A DNA stretch of 64,000 nucleotides from Clytia hemisphaerica (GCA_902728285.1 CACVBU010000038.1:1-64000), one strand, 5' to 3'; positions 22,160-36,352 are shown, counted from the stretch's first letter. Numbers and translations: made by a program. Notes: generated by a model from the sequence alone, not told the origin.

Positions 22160-23624
22160 ATGAAATCATCGCCGCGAGAGAAAGACAAGAATCGCGTGAA
22201 ATACACCCGTGTACGCAACCGAGTGACGAAAATGATGACACAAGCCCATAGAAATTACAAACGGAAAATCTGCAACAATTCAAAAACAAAACCAAAAGTT
22301 TTCTGGTCACATGTCAGGAGAAAATTGAAATCTTCCAGTACGGTATCATCATTACTTGAGGCACCAAATGACAAAAATTCTTTAAAACATGAAGACCATG
22401 AAAAGGCGAATACACTAATTCAACAAGCAATATGGTTTTATCAAAAATCGATCCACCGTTACGCAACTGTTGTATTACTTGGATACGTGCTGTGAAAGTG
22501 ATTGATAGTATCTATTTTGATTTCGCAAAGGCCTTTGACACTGTACCTCATCGTCGTTTATGCCAGAAACTATTAGCATACGGCATAGATGGTCCGATAA
22601 TGTCTTGGGTAAAATCATTTTTAAATGGACGAACCCAATCAGTGAAAGTAAATAAATCATTTTCGACAACGGATCACGTGGTTAGTGGTATCCCGCAGGG
22701 TAGTCCTTGGACCGTTATTGTTCGTTCTTTACATCAACGATCTTCCTGAAAGAGTGATATCATCATTTATACTCCTTTTTGCTGATGACACCAAAATCTT
22801 CCAAGAGGTCAACACTATCAAAGACTCTATTTCCATCCAACAGGATATAGACGCGCTAGTTAAGTGGTCGAAAGAATGGTTATTAAATTTCCATCCCGAC
22901 GAATGTCACGTACTAACTATTGGCAAATTCTCTGACATCAAACATGCCTATCCATATTGTTTGGATGGAAATCAGCTTGAACATGTTTTTGAAGAGAAAG
23001 ATCTTGGGATTGTGATCGACTCAGAACTTACATTCGAGGAGCATATTGCAAAGCAGGTAAAGAAGGCAAATTCAGTACTACTACATCTGAATCCATCCAT
23101 CTTCCTAGTACTATATACTTCGTTTGTCCGTCCGCACTTGGAGTATGCTCAGTCGGTATGGTCACCTAAACTTCGAAAATATGTTAATTTGATCGAGGGT
23201 GTACAGACGCGCCACAAAACTCGTGCCTATCTGCAAAGATATGTCCTATGAAGAACGCTTGCGCATACTTGACCTCCCCACGCTTGAATTCAGGAGACTC
23301 TTTTGTGATATGGTCCAAGTATACAAACATCTCCACTACTACGATAAAAATACTCTTCCAAGTAAATTATCGACTCCGAACAGGAGACACAAAGATGAGC
23401 TGATACCAAATTTTGGTAAAGATGGATTCCGAGGCGCACAAACCAAATCGTTCTTTTACAGGAGTATACCAAACTGGAATAGATTACCAAGATACGTTGT
23501 AGAGGCAAAGACTGTCAAAATCTTTAAAGAAGACTCAACGAAGCTTGGAAAAAACATCCGAAAAGATTCGAGACAAGACAATTGTAATCAAGATCCGGTT
23601 CTCAGAGGCCCTCGTGTGCCTTGA
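22160..23624 (+). pseudogene. LINE B reverse transcriptase, internally deleted and frameshifted
   Basis: The basic linker (VTKMMTQAHRNYKRKI, then KVFWSHVRRK) runs to about 22430. Sequence then jumps to motif A (IYFDFAKAFDTVPHRRL, 22506 on), so the fingers with the NYRP-type block are missing. Motif B is split by a shift (SGIPQGS at about 22685, then VLGPLLFVLYINDLP). Motif C (LLFADDTKIF) at about 22768-22800 keeps both Asp. The thumb (KDLGIVIDSELTFEEHI) and C-terminal region (LEYAQSVWSP, FFYRSIPNWNRLP) follow to about 23620. Confidence 0.88.
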
Positions 23625-23632
23625 ACTTGTAT

Positions 23633-23684
23633 ACATTATTATTAATAATAATTATTATTATTATTATTATTATTATTAAAACCA
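23633..23684 (+). repeat. (ATT)n microsatellite tail of LINE B
   Basis: It reads ATTATTATTAATAATAATTATT and on as ATT units. It directly follows the LINE B C-terminus and marks the 3' end of the retrotransposon. Confidence 0.9.
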
Positions 23685-24854
23685 CTCAAAACGTGTGAAC
23701 TAGCATACACGAAAACTTTTTTTCGCGCGAAAATCAAACCAGGCCCCTTCCTTCTATACGGCTACCATTTTGAAATTCGGACTGTAGTGGGCCGTTCTGT
23801 AAAATGAAAAACAAGTCTTTAACTTATGAAGGTGATAGAAGAAAAAGAATATTGGAGAAACAATGAATTGCAAAGATTTCTGACAAACACACTTCTGTAC
23901 AATCATTAATACAAGCTCATCAAAATACATGCAAAATGGGGACAAACACAAATATATCAAAAAACATGCATACACACAACACAAACCCGAAGTCCCTGAC
24001 TTGTGACTGGCATAGTGACTTTCCATGTGTTTAAGGGCCCACACTCGCAGTCGCCTTCGGAAAACATAACAGAAAAAGGAACCGATCAGCAGCTTCCAAA
24101 CAAATAACAGAGAACAAACAGACACTACAACAAAATACAGTACAAAAGGGCAAAAAGACACACTGTACCAACTATCCCACATACACTACAGGTGAAACAA
24201 ACATTTTTAACAAACACCATCTCACACAAAAAAAGAAAAAAACACAATCGTAAGTTGAACGCGAACCCGGTTCGGCGTGCCACGACGGGAAGACCGCACA
24301 GGGAAAAGAAATGCTAATTCTTATGACGTGCCGTTTGTTGAAAAATTATTTTTTTTAATTAAACAAAAAAGACAGATGTCAATGAGTGCTTCCAAACGGC
24401 CATTCTATTTTTCATAGAAAATGTCATTTTTTGTTTAAAAAAACCTCAAAAATTGCTTATCGCATAAAAAAATAGCTGAAAAAATAGAACAGCAAACATT
24501 TTCTTCATTTTCGTCGAAAAGATCGAAAAAAATCGAAGGTAATGAGAAAACAGCAAAAAAAAAAACTCCCGTTAATGAGCAAAATGAAATATTAAGAATA
24601 AAAAGTTGGAAAACTGAGAAAATGTTTTTTCGAAAAAACCGAGAAAAAAACATAGAACATAGAAACAGTTTTTTTCTGACAAAAGAGGGAGAGTGGCGAT
24701 ACTTTTCGAACGTTCCAGTGAAGTGAAACGATTTATTGTTATTGTTTATTTATTACTGTCGACAGCACGATCTTTTTGAGGCTGTTTGAATATGTATGAA
24801 TATGGTCGAATCATTGTGTACCGTTTGTAATATACAAACCAAACTGACAGATGG
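23685..24854. other. Non-coding AT-rich spacer between LINE B and satellite
   Basis: No gene is recognised. It is A-rich with long A and T runs (24340-24680). The open minus-strand frames at 23754-24182 and 24435-24653 have low-complexity residue content and no motif. Confidence 0.5.
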
Positions 24855-27800
24855 AATGGCCATATCGGTTAGATGCAACCGATATGGACGCTGCCATGTC
24901 ACCCAACTCAGAGTGACATCAATGAATGTAAATTAACTAAAACATTCTTCCAAGTAGTATTTCTTTTCAATAAAATCAAGCAAACAAAGATTTAGAAACA
25001 TTAAATTAAAATGGCCATATCGGCTAGACGCAACCGATATGGACACTGGCATGTCATCCAGCTCAATGAATGTAATTTAACTAAAACATTCTTCCAAATA
25101 GTACTTCTTTTCCATAAAAACAAGCAAACAAAAATTTGGTATATTAAATTAAAATTGTCATATCGGTTAGACGCAACCGATATGGACGCTGCCATGTCAT
25201 CCAACTCAGAGTGACATCAATGAATGTAATTTAACTAAAACATTCTTCCAAATAGTATTTCTTTTCAATAAAAACAAGCAAACAAAGATTTAGAAACATT
25301 AAGCTAAAATGGCTGACATGTCATCCAACTCAGAGTGACATCAATAACTGTAATTTAACTAAAACATTCTTCCAAATAGTACTTCTTTTCCATAAAAACA
25401 AGCAAACAAAGATTTAGAAACATTAAAATAAAATTGCCATATCGGTTAAATGCAACCGATATGGACGCTGCCATGTCATCCAACTCAGAGTGACATCAAT
25501 GAATCTAAATTAACTAAAACATTCTTCCAAGTAGTATTTCTTTTCAATAAAATCAAGCAAACAAAGATTTAGAAACATTAAACTAAAATGGCCATATCGG
25601 CTAGACGCAACCGATATGGACACTGGCATGTCATCCAGCTCAATGAATGTAATTTAACTAAAACATTCTTCCAAATAGTACTTCTTTTCCATAAAAACAA
25701 GCAAACAAAAATTTGGTATATTAAATTAAAATTGTCATATCGGTTAGACGCAACCGATATGGACGCTGCCATGTCATCCAACTCAGAGTGACATCAATGA
25801 ATGTAAATTAACTAAAACATTCTTCCAAGTAGTATTTCTTTTCAATAAAATCAAGCAAACAAAGATTTAGAAACATTAAACTAAAATGGCCATATCGGCT
25901 AGACGCAACCGATATGGACACTGGCATGTCATCCAGCTCAATGAATGTAGTTTAACTAAAATATTCTTCCAAGTAGTATTTCTTCTCAATAAAAATAAGC
26001 AAACAAAGATTTAGAAGCATTAAACTAAAATGACACGCAGCTGATATGGACACGGCCATATCATCCAGCTCAGAGTGACATCAATAAATGTAATTTAACT
26101 AAAACATTCTTCCAAATAGTACTTGTTTTCCATAAAAACAAGCAAACAAAAATTTGGTATATTAAATTAAAATTGTCATAATTGGTTAGACAAAACCGAT
26201 ATGGACACTGGCATGTGATTCAGCTCAGAGTGACTTCAATGAATGTAATTTAACTAAAACATTCTTCCAAATAGTATTTCTTTTCAATAAAAACAAGCAA
26301 ACAAAGATTTAGAAACTTTAAGCTAAAATGGCTGACATGTCATCCAACTCAGAGTGACATCAATAACTGTAATTTAACTAAAACATTCTTCCAAATAGTA
26401 CTTCTTTTCCATAAAAACAAGCAAACAAAGATTTAGAAACATTAAACTAAAATTGCCATATCGGTTAGATGCAACCGATATGGACGCTGCCATGTCATCC
26501 AACTCAGAGTGACATCAATGAATGTAAATTAACTAAAACATTCTTCCAAGTAGTATTTCTTTTCAATAAAATCAAGCAAACAAAGATTTAGAAACATTAA
26601 ACTAAAATGGCCATATCGGCTAGACGCAACCGATATGGACACTGGCATGTCATCCAGCTCAATGAATGTAATTTAACTAAAATATTCTTCAAAGTAGTAT
26701 TTCTTCTCAATAAAAATAAGCAAACAAAGATTTAGAAGCATTAAACTAAAATGGCCATATCGGTTAGCTGCAACCGATATGGACACTGGCATGTCATCCA
26801 GCTTAGAGTGACTTCAATGAATGTAATTTAACTAAAACATTCTTCCAAGTAGTATTTCTTTTCAATAAAAACAAGCAAACAAAGATTTAGAAAAATTAAA
26901 CTAAAATGACACGCAGCTGATATGGACACGGACATATCATCCAGCTCAGAGTGACATCAATAAATGTAATTTAACTAAAACATTCTTCCAAATAGTACTT
27001 CTTTTCCATAAAAACAAGCAAACAAAAATTTGGTATATTAAATTAAAATTGTCATATTGGTTAGACAAAACCGATATGGACACTGGCATGTGATTCAGCT
27101 CAGAGTGACTTCAATGAATGTAATTTAAGTAAAACATTCTTCCAAATAGTATTTCTTTTCAATAAAAACAAGCAAACAAAGATTTAGAAACATTAAGCTA
27201 AAATGGCCATATCGGTTAGACGCAACCGATATGGACGCTGACATGTCATCCAACTCAGAGTGACATCAATAACTGTAATTTAACTAAAACATTCTTCCAA
27301 ATAGTATTTATTTTCAATAAAAATAAGCAAACAAAGATTTAGAAACATTAAACTAAAATGGCCATATCGGTTAGATGCAACCGATATGGACGCTGCCATG
27401 TCACCCAACTCAGAGTGACATCAATGAATGTAAATTAACTAAAACATTCTTCCAAGTAGTATTTCTTTTCAATAAAATCAAGCAAACAAAGATTTAGAAA
27501 CATTAAATTAAAATGCCCATATCGGCTAGACGCAACCGATATGGACACTGGCATGTCATCCAGCTTAGAGCGACTTCAATGAATGTGATTTAACTAAAAC
27601 ATTCTTCCAAGTAGTATTTCTTTTCAATACAAACAAGCAAACAAAAATTTAGAAACATTAAACTAAAATGGCCATATTTGTTAGACGCAACCGATATGGA
27701 CGCTGGCATGTCATCTTGCTCAGAGTGACTTCAATAAATGTAATTTAACTAATACATTTTTCCAAATAGTATTTCCTTTCAATAAATAAAAGCAAACAAA

Positions 27801-28287
27801 GATTTAGAAACATTAAACTAAAATGGCCATATCGGTTAGACGCAACCGATATGGACGCTGACATGTCATTCTGCTCAAAGTGACTTCAATAAATGTAATT
27901 TAACTAAAACATTCTTCCAAGTAGTATTTCTTTTCAATAAAAACAAGCAAACAACGATTTGCTACGTTAAACTAAAATGACTATATCGGTTAGACGCAAC
28001 TGATATGGACACTGACATATCATCCAGCTCAGAGTGACTTCAATGAATGTAATTTAACTAAAACATTATTCCAAGTAGTATTTCTTCTCAATAAAAATAA
28101 GCAAACAAATGTTTAGAAACATTAAAATAAAATGGCCATATCGGTTAGACGCAACCGATATGGACACTGGTATGTCATCCAGCTTAGAGTGACTTCAATA
28201 AATGTAATTTAAGTAAAACATTCTTCCAAGTAGTATTTCTTTTCAATAAAATCAAGCAAAAAAAGATTTGGTACATTAAACTAAAAT
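24855..28287. repeat. 155-bp satellite block 1
   Basis: About 22 head-to-tail monomers. Each carries the inverted repeat CCATATCGGTT / AACCGATATGG around a loop AGACGC, then TGTCATCCA, CAGAGTGAC, AATGTAATTTAACTAAAACA and TTCAATAAAAACAAGCAAAC. The period is 155 bp (for example 61632 to 61787). Some monomers are 12 bp shorter because GAGTGACATC is missing (25588-25730). Others have lost one hairpin arm (TGACACGCAGCTGATATGG near 26030 and 26905). Confidence 0.96.
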
Positions 28288-29329
28288 GTGTCCTGCCAAG
28301 CGATTTCCATACAGCAAAAACACACACCGGTTTTGACTCGCAACGCACCGGTTGAGATCGGATTTTCCCGACTTAAACCGGTTTAAAACGGTTGAGAAAT
28401 CGATGTCAAAGTTTCTAAAATTGAGTATCTCGAGCTTGTTGATTTTACATACAAACCGGTACAAAACGTTTTGAAAAGCGGTTTTGGAACCGTGTCAACC
28501 CGGTTTACGGAGCCGACAAAATAAATTTAGATTTAATCAGTAGCAAAACTGTAAATTGTTTCAAAGTTTTAGTCCGTTATTTTTACACCACTGGCTAAAA
28601 AATCCGTCCGGGTCTGTGAGAAGGGGGTGTCTTTAAAAAGATCGATAGTGATACAGGGGGCACATTGAAACAATATTAATTAAATATACAAAAGTTGTTT
28701 ATCAAAACGCTTTTATAAACAACTACATTCCTCTCTCTTTGAGATTCAAAAGAGAAGATAAATGTCTAGACTTGTAAAATGTAAAGGAATTTTACTCGTT
28801 ACTAAAGATAACAAGTGCAATGAACCGAACATTTGTTATGACGTAATAACCAGAGAGAAAGAAAAATTACTCAGCAACAATTAACGAAGAGATTTTCTCT
28901 TCAGCAAAAAGGCAAGCAAATAAGGGAGTTTCTTCTTTTATGATGCCAGAGAGAAAAGCGTGGAAAGATTTAGCTGGGAGACCCGAAACACTCCCATCCT
29001 GTTAAACTTGCATATAAAAATATATTTACAAAAAATAGATTTGTATGGAGGGGCTTTGTTACTTTTTTTTAATAACGCATGCGCTGTATATTATTTTGGA
29101 ACTGCCGGTAGCCGAAATCTATTGCAAAACCGGTGCTCTTCTCTTCCAAACCGGTAGCAACCGGTTCTGATTGACTGAGATTTCAGATTTTTTGGAAACC
29201 GGTTTAGATCGGTTTGAACCGGTTGCACGAACGATCGGCACCGGTGCGAACCGGTGTGAACCGGTGCAAAGACGGTTTTTCGATAACCGGTTTAAATCGG
29301 GTTGTTATGGAAATCGCTTGGCAGGACAC
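28288..29329. mobile_element. ACCGGT-rich 1.05-kb DNA transposon, copy A
   Basis: The inverted termini are GTGTCCTGCCAAGCGATTTC and its complement, followed by CATA. The flanks AAAT at 28284-28287 and 29330-29333 form a 4-bp duplication when compared with an empty monomer (near 29635, ...CTAAAATGACTATATCGG). Both halves are packed with ACCGGT, AACCGGTTT and GATCGG words, spaced as subterminal repeats. No coding frame is present. The superfamily is not assigned. Confidence 0.82.
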
Positions 29330-32300
29330 AAATGACTATATTGGTTAGACGCAACTGATATGGACACTGACATATCATCCAGCTCAGAGTGACTTCAATG
29401 AATGTAATTTAACTAAAACATTCTTCCAAGTAGTATTTCTTTTCAATAAAAACAAGCAAACAAAGATTTAGAAACATTAAACTAAAATGGCCATATCGGT
29501 TAGACGCAACCGATATGGACGCTGGCATGTCATCCTGCTCAGAGTGACTTCAATAAATGTAATTTAACTAAAACATTCTTCCAAGTAGTATTTCTTTTCA
29601 ATAAAATCAAGCAAACAAAGATTTGGTACATTAAACTAAAATGACTATATCGGTTAGACGCAACTGATATGGACACTGACATATCATCCAGCTCAGAGTG
29701 ATTTCAATGAATGTAATTTAACTAAAACATTCTTCCAAGTAGTATTTCTTCTCAATCAAAATAAGCAAACAAATGTTTAGAAACATTAAACTAAAATGGC
29801 CATATCGGTTAGACACAACCGATATGGACACTGGCATGTCATCCAGCTTAGAGTGACTTCAATGAATGTAATTTAACTAAAACATTCTTCCAAGTAGTAT
29901 TTCTTTTCAATAAAAACAAGCAAACAAAGATTTAGAAACATTAAACTAAAATGGCCGTATCGGTTAGACGCAACCGATATGGACGCTGACATGTCATCCA
30001 ACTCAGAGTGAGATGTTTGAATGCGATTTGACTGAATTATTCTTCCCAGAAGTATTTATTTTGAATTAAAACAAGCAAACAAAGATTTGGTATATTAAAT
30101 TAAAATTGTCATATCAGTTAGACGCAACCGATATGGACACTTGCATGTCATCCAACTCTGAGTGACCTCAATGAATGTAATTTAACTAAAACATTCTTCC
30201 AAATAGTATTTCTTTTCAATAAAAACAAGCAAACAAAGATTTAGAAATATTAAACTGAAATGGCCATATCGGTTAGACGCAACCGATATGGACGCTGCCA
30301 TGTCATCCAACTCAGAGTGACATAAATAAATGTAATTTAACTAAAAGTATTTCTTTTCAATAAACACAAGCAAATCAAGACTTAGAAACATTAAACTAAA
30401 ATGGCCGTATCAGTTAGACGCAACCGATATGGACGCTGACATGTCATCCAACTCAGAGTGACATGTATGAATATAATTTGACTGAATTATTCTTCCCAGA
30501 AGTATTTATTTTGAATAAAAAGAAGCAAACAAAGATTTAGAAACATTAAACTAAAATGGCCATATCGGTTAGACGCAACCGATATGGACACTGACATGTC
30601 ATCCAATTCAGAGTGACATCAATAAATGTAATTTAACTAAAACGTTCTTCCAAATAGTACTTCTTTTCAATAAAAACAAGCAAACAAAGATTTGGTACAT
30701 TAAACTAAAATGACTATATCGGTTAGACGCAACTGATATGGACACTGACATATCATCCAGCTCAGAGTGACTTCAATGAATGTAATTTAACTAAAACATT
30801 CTTCCAAGTAGTATTTCTTTTCAATAAAAACAAGCAAACAAAGATTTAGAAACATTAAACTAAAATGGCCATATCCGTTAGACGCAACCGATATGGACAC
30901 TGGCATGTCATCCAGCTCAGAGTGACTTCAATGAATGTAATTTAACTAAAATATTTCTTTTCAATAAAAACAAGCAAACAAATTTAGAAACATTAAACTA
31001 AATTGGTCATATCGGTTAGACGCAACCGATATGGACACTGGCATGTCATCCAGCTCAGAGTGACTTCAATGAATGTAATTTAACTAAAACATTCTTCCAA
31101 GTAGTATTTCTTTTCAATAAAAACAAGCAAACAAAGATTTAGAAACATTAAACTAAAATGGCCGTATCGGTTAGACGCAACCGATATGGACGCTGACATG
31201 TCATCCAACTCAGAGTGACATGTATGAATGTAATTTGACTGAATTATTCTTCTCAGAAGTATTTCTTTTAAATAAAAACAAGCAAACAAAGATTTAGAAA
31301 CATTAAACTAAAATGGCCATATCGGTTAGACGCAACCGATATGGACGCTGACATGTCATCCAATTCAGAGTGACATCAATAAATGTAATTTAACTAAAAC
31401 ATTCTTCCAAATAGTACTTCTTTTCAATAAAAACAAGCAAACAAAAATTTGGTATATTAAATTAAAATTGTCATATCGGTTAGACGCAACCGATATGGAC
31501 ACTGGCATGTCATCCAGCTCAGAGTGACTTCAATGAATGTAATTTAACTAAAACATTCTTCCAAATAGTATTTCTTTCAATAAAAGCAAGCAAACAAAGA
31601 TTTGGAACATTAAACTAAAATGGCCATATCGGTTAGACGCAACCGATATGGACACTGACATGTCATCCAGCTCAGAGTGACTTCAATGAATGTAATTTAA
31701 CTAAAACATTCTTCCAAGTAGTATTTCTTTTCAATAAAAACAAGCAAACAAAGATTTAGAAACATTAAACTAAAATGGCCATATCGGTTAGACGCAACCG
31801 ATATGGACACTGGCATGTCATCCAGCTCAGAGTGACTTCAATGAATGTAATTTAACTAAAACATTCTTCCAAGTAGTATTTCTTTTCAATAAAAACAAGC
31901 AAACAAAGATTTAGAAAAATTAAACTAAAATGACACGCAGCTGATATGGACACGGACATATCATAAGCTCAGAGTGACATCAATAATGTAATTAACTAAA
32001 ATTCTTCCAAATAGTATTTCTTTTCCATAAAACAAGCAAACAAAAATTGTATATTAAACTTAAATTGTCATATTGGTTAGACAAAACCGATATGGACACT
32101 GGCATGTCATTCAGCTCAGAGTGACTTCAATGAATGTAATTTAACTAAAACATTCTTCCAAATAGTATTTCTTTCAATAAAAACAAGCAAACAAAGATTT
32201 AGAAACATTAAACTAAAATGGCCATATCGGTTAGACGCAACCGATATGGACGCTGACATGTCATCCAACTCAGAGTGACATCAATAACTGTAATTTACTT

Positions 32301-32712
32301 AAAACATTCTTCCAAATAGTATTTATTTTCAATAAAAATTAGCAAACAAAGATTAGAAACATTAAACTAAAATGGCCATATCAGTTAGATGCAACCGATA
32401 TGGACGCTGCCATGTCCCCAACTCAGAGTGACATAAATGAATGTAAATTAACTAAAACATTCTTCCAAGTAGTATTTCTTTTCAATAAAATCACAACAAA
32501 GATTTAGAAACATTATTAAAATGGCCATATCGGCTAGACGCAACCGATATGGACACTGGCATGTCATCCAGCTTAGAGTGACTTCAATGAATGTGATTTA
32601 ACTAAAACATTCTTCCAAGTAGTATTTCTTTTCAATACAAACAAGCAAACAAAGATTTAGAAACATTAAACTAAAATGGCCATATTTGTTAGACGCAACC
32701 GATATGGACGCT
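29330..32712. repeat. 155-bp satellite block 2
   Basis: It continues block 1 after copy A. A second monomer type appears here (TGACTGAATTATTCTTC followed by AGAAGTATTTATTTTGAATA) mixed with the standard type. The last monomer is cut at 32712 after GATATGGACGCT by the 16.6-kb EnSpm element and resumes at 49333. Confidence 0.96.
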
Positions 32713-32728
32713 CCCTTAAGAAAAAATC

Positions 32729-33125
32729 GAGTATGCATCAAGTATGAACAAGTATGCATCAAGTATGAACAAGTATGATTCAAGTATGAGTAAATTTGCA
32801 TACTTGAAGGCAAGTCTGCAAGCGAAATATGCATACTTAAAATCAAGTATGACAAGAAGTCTGCATATCTTTCAAGTATGCAAGGAAACATTCATACTCG
32901 AGATAAGTATGCACATATATAAATTGAGTATGACTAAAAAATCTGCATACTTGGAATAAGTCTGCATACTTGGAATAAGTCTGCATACTTGAAATAAGTC
33001 TGCATACTTGAAATATCGGCATACTTGAAATAAGTCTGCATACTCGAAATAAGTCTGCATACTCGAAATAAGTCTGCATACTTGAAATATCGGCATACTC
33101 GAAGTAAGTCTGCATACTTGAAATG
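32729..33125. repeat. Left subterminal repeats of the EnSpm element
   Basis: About 25 copies of CAAGTATG or its complement CATACTTG, and the variants AAGTCTGCATACTTG and GCATACTCGAAATAAGTC, in both orientations. From 32945 they become a tandem array of roughly 18-20 bp (GTCTGCATACTTGAAATAA). Similar words fill the right end. In plant CACTA elements such subterminal repeats are the binding sites of the accessory protein, and that role is inferred here. Confidence 0.88.
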
Positions 33126-33360
33126 AGGGTCTTTACTAAAAACTGTCTGCAGACTAAAATTAGAATTTTTTCCATAGAGGCCATTTTGTGAAATTTTTAG
33201 TAAGAGTATTTCTTATACATTTTTGGAAAGTACATCCGTTTGGAGATCGAAATTAGCTATATTAGATGTTTCAATTTTCAGACAATGGCGTATTTTACAG
33301 ATCAGAATGAAATATGAAAAATGTCCGAAATTCACCATAACACTAAAAACTGGAAAACTA

Positions 33361-34035
33361 CCAGTGGTGCAAAGTTGAAATTTGGCAATAATGTTAAGAT
33401 CATAAAATCACATCATTTTGCAAAATTTCATTTCAATACGTCATAGGGTGTGTACTTTACAGACCAAAAACGAAATGTCCCTCTTGGTCTGTAAAATAGC
33501 CATTTTTCTGTCAAATCTTTCAATATTTCAAAAATAATCAACATCCACTAACTCTGGTCAAAGTTTGGCTAAATTTTATTCACTACATTAAAAGTTTATT
33601 GGCTGGTCTGTAATTTATAATTTCCCACCCTCTTTAGGCAATATATATTCATTTGAAACCTCCATTATATATATCATTTACCATTATATTTTCTCACAGG
33701 GAGACTTTTCTAGCCAATAGAATTTAGCTAGACTTCACATATTGAAAAATTATTGAATGAAAAGTTTCTAAAGAATCCAAATTTTGATGTTTCCAAAATT
33801 TATTCAGACACTTTATTTTACAGACCAGATTCAAAAATGTTTGAAAATCCTCTTAATTTCCAAAACTTGCAAGTTCTTGGTGCTAAAGCTTCAAAATTAG
33901 GCACCAATATTAAGATCACAAAACTACATCATTTTGAGAATTTTCATATCAATTCATCAAACGGTGGATATTTTACAGACCAAATCCGAAATCTACATTA
34001 CGTCTGTAAAATAGCAATTTTTCAGTCAATCTGTC
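33361..34035. repeat. Diverged direct repeat pair (about 160 bp, 505 bp apart)
   Basis: Copies at about 33361-33520 and 33866-34035 share TTAAGATCA, CATCATTTTG, TTTACAGACCAAA and TCTGTAAAATAGC in the same order. The TTTACAGACC / GGTCTGTAAA words also form short inverted pairs within each copy. Confidence 0.55.
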
Positions 34036-35022
34036 AATACTAGATAAGAGTTTGTGGCTGGCCTGTAAATTATAATTTTACACTTTGCTTATTCAATGAA
34101 AGACAATGCTATGTTTAAACTATAATGGCCTATAGTAGGCCTTTCTTCAGAGCCTGTATAAGAACAAAAACTTACTTTTTTGCTTCGAGTGTTTGAGTAC
34201 TTGCAACTAAATTTTCACTAAGCACAATCTTACTTCTTGAGCTTTTATTGGAAACCAAGTTCAAACAGCCAAATTGCAGGATGCCACATGTATACCATAT
34301 TTAAACATTATTAATTAATTACACTGAAATGACAAGAAATAATAGACAATAAAAAGAAGAGTCTCAGCAACTTGTGAAGCAATAGAAATATTCAAATAAG
34401 GTTGACATATAAAGTTGAGTAACAATTCAAAACGAGTATGTCGAGCAGAACTTAAAAGAAATACACCATGGTTTGAGTGAATTGCCCTTGACATACACAC
34501 TATTTTTTATAAGAATAACTCTATAAGAACTCTATTAGAACAATAGGCCTATTGTTTAGAAATAGAAAAATGCTCACCCTCAGCCAAAGTTCAGTATTCT
34601 TATAAAAAAAGCTTGTTTTGTAAGAGAAATTCCACAAAAAGAATAAGACCAGATTTTGGGTTTGTTGTTCCTTAGTTGATTGTGCTGATTATTTAGTAAT
34701 GTCAACTCAAAAAAAAGTGGCCTTAATAATCCTTCAAGAATACCAAAGGAGTCTTTTAAGTTGACTTTGAACTTCAATTTTAGTCCAAGTTTTTTTTAAT
34801 TTGGAAGAAATCATACTAATCTCAATTCTAAGCCGTTTTAAGTACAATGAAAAAAGATTTATATAATTAAGAACTATAAATAAATTGAAAGTGATATAAA
34901 ATTAAGAACTATATAAATTGAAAGTATTTTTCTCAATTGATAACGTTTTAAATTAACTCTTAATGCCAGAACATTCCAATGTGCAGTATAGAAAACGAAG
35001 GAACCATTTATTAATACGTAAT

Positions 35023-35378
35023 AGTTATCGGACAGTTGCGAGTACAATATGAGAAATATTTTACGAGTTCCGAGATTTTTCCGTGCAATATTTTCCGAGC
35101 CTTTAGGCGAGGAAAATATACGGAAAATCCGGAACGAGTGAAATATTTCCGTATTGTACGAGCAAATGATAACTGGTTTATCGGTGACCCAAAAAAATTA
35201 CTTTTTCTGTTGGAAAAAAGCGCAGGGCACTTTTGTAGCAAAGTGACGTTAGATTGCTGCACCCGCTACAATGCAACAACATCTTTTCGTCAATTTATAT
35301 TTTTACATGTAAAATACAAGATATATTGTACTCTTTTTAACCAATCAGATTGAAGATATTTTTTGGATCGCCGATAAA
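35023..35378. repeat. Foldback / MITE-like inverted repeats
   Basis: The stretch 35023-35174 folds on itself. AGTTATC...GCGAGTACAATA at the left pairs with TATTGTACGAGC...GATAACT at the right, and the inner TTTTCCGAGCC and GGCGAGGAAAA also pair. A second pair follows, TTATCGGTGACCCAAAAAA (35178) with TTTTTTGGATCGCCGATAA (about 35358). It may be two nested small elements. Confidence 0.6.
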
Positions 35379-35867
35379 ATATAGTACCAACTTCAAGTAC
35401 AATAAAAAGTTTATTTAATAAAATCTTGTATATTAATTTGAAGTATTCTTTTTAATAAATTTGTTGACAGCCTACCTAAACTCTCAATCCCCCTGTAAAG
35501 CCTTTGAAAACTTGGATACAATATATAAGAAGGTGGCCTTGCGTTATGTTAATAAGATTTATAAGATCTAAGAGTAAAACTCAAACAATCACTTCGATAT
35601 ATAGTACTGTACTGTACGTAACAGGCTATAAACATGGATTTCACAGGTTACTAAAATATTTAAGAAAACCTTGTGAGCTTGAATAAAGTGAATTCAAGCA
35701 TAGCATATAAGTAATAAGCGAAGCCTAAGTTTATGAAATGTAAAAATTCATAGCTTATAATTATTCATTATTCAAATTATAATTATTAAGATGAGTGATC
35801 AAGTGAAAACAGCATATCAAATAAGAACAAAATATCTTCAAATGTTAAATAAATCCAATTATGTTTG

Positions 35868-36020
35868 TATAAGAAAAGAAAGAAACAAAGAAAGGAAACG
35901 AAATAGGCGGAAAAAGACAGAACGAAAGAAAAAGACAGTAGGAAACGAATAGGCAGAAAAAGTGAAAAAGACAGAAAGAAAGAGAAAGACAGAAAGAAAG
36001 AGAAAGACAGTAGGAAAAGA
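35868..36020. repeat. GA-rich low-complexity tract
   Basis: Irregular GAAAGAAA, GAAAGAGAAAGACA and GGAAACGAA units, apparently by slippage. No other content. Confidence 0.75.
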
Positions 36021-36352
36021 AAGAAAATATAGCAGAGATGAACAGGCTAAGGTAAGGAAGAAATAAAGGTAACTAATAGTTAAATTAAAATATGCTGAAG
36101 TTACCTCAAGTGGATTAAATTTTGCAAGGGTTAATTTTCAGGTAATCTTGCAAAATTTCGCTCTTGTGAAAAATTTAAAATCAGGATTAAAAAACTTAAG
36201 AAGATCAGAGAAATTAGGGGAAAAACGGACTAATTCGCAAAATCTTGTCCACTAAAGGTTAATTAATAGTTAATTACAATAAAGACTGTACTTTCAGAAA
36301 TGTTTTAAAATTATCATAAAAGTAAAACTTTATGTGAAGCATGTGAAAATGA

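Larger units (their letters stand above)
20771..23684 (+). mobile_element. LINE B: APE-type non-LTR retrotransposon (CR1/L2-like), 5'-truncated
   Basis: The order is ORF1 C-terminus, endonuclease, linker, reverse transcriptase, C-terminal domain, then an (ATT)n tail. The microsatellite tail in place of poly-A fits CR1/L2-type elements. The ORF1 tail and the endonuclease share one frame without a spacer, apart from a TAG at 20960. The fingers part of the reverse transcriptase is lost at about 22430-22500, and single-base shifts occur near 22700 and 23215. The left boundary is approximate, and I found no target duplication. Confidence 0.9.
33126..36352. other. Left non-coding arm of the EnSpm element
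   Basis: No gene is seen between the left subterminal repeats and the transposase stop. It holds a diverged direct repeat (about 33361-33520 and 33866-34035). In both copies TTTACAGACCAAA is followed by TCTGTAAAATAGC. It also holds a long hairpin at 35023-35174, a second inverted pair at 35178-35378, and a GA-rich tract at 35868-36020. Confidence 0.6.

Noticed and set aside
23754..24182. 142-codon minus-strand frame after LINE B
   Set aside because: Phe/Cys/Val-rich low-complexity translation of A/C-rich DNA, with no domain.
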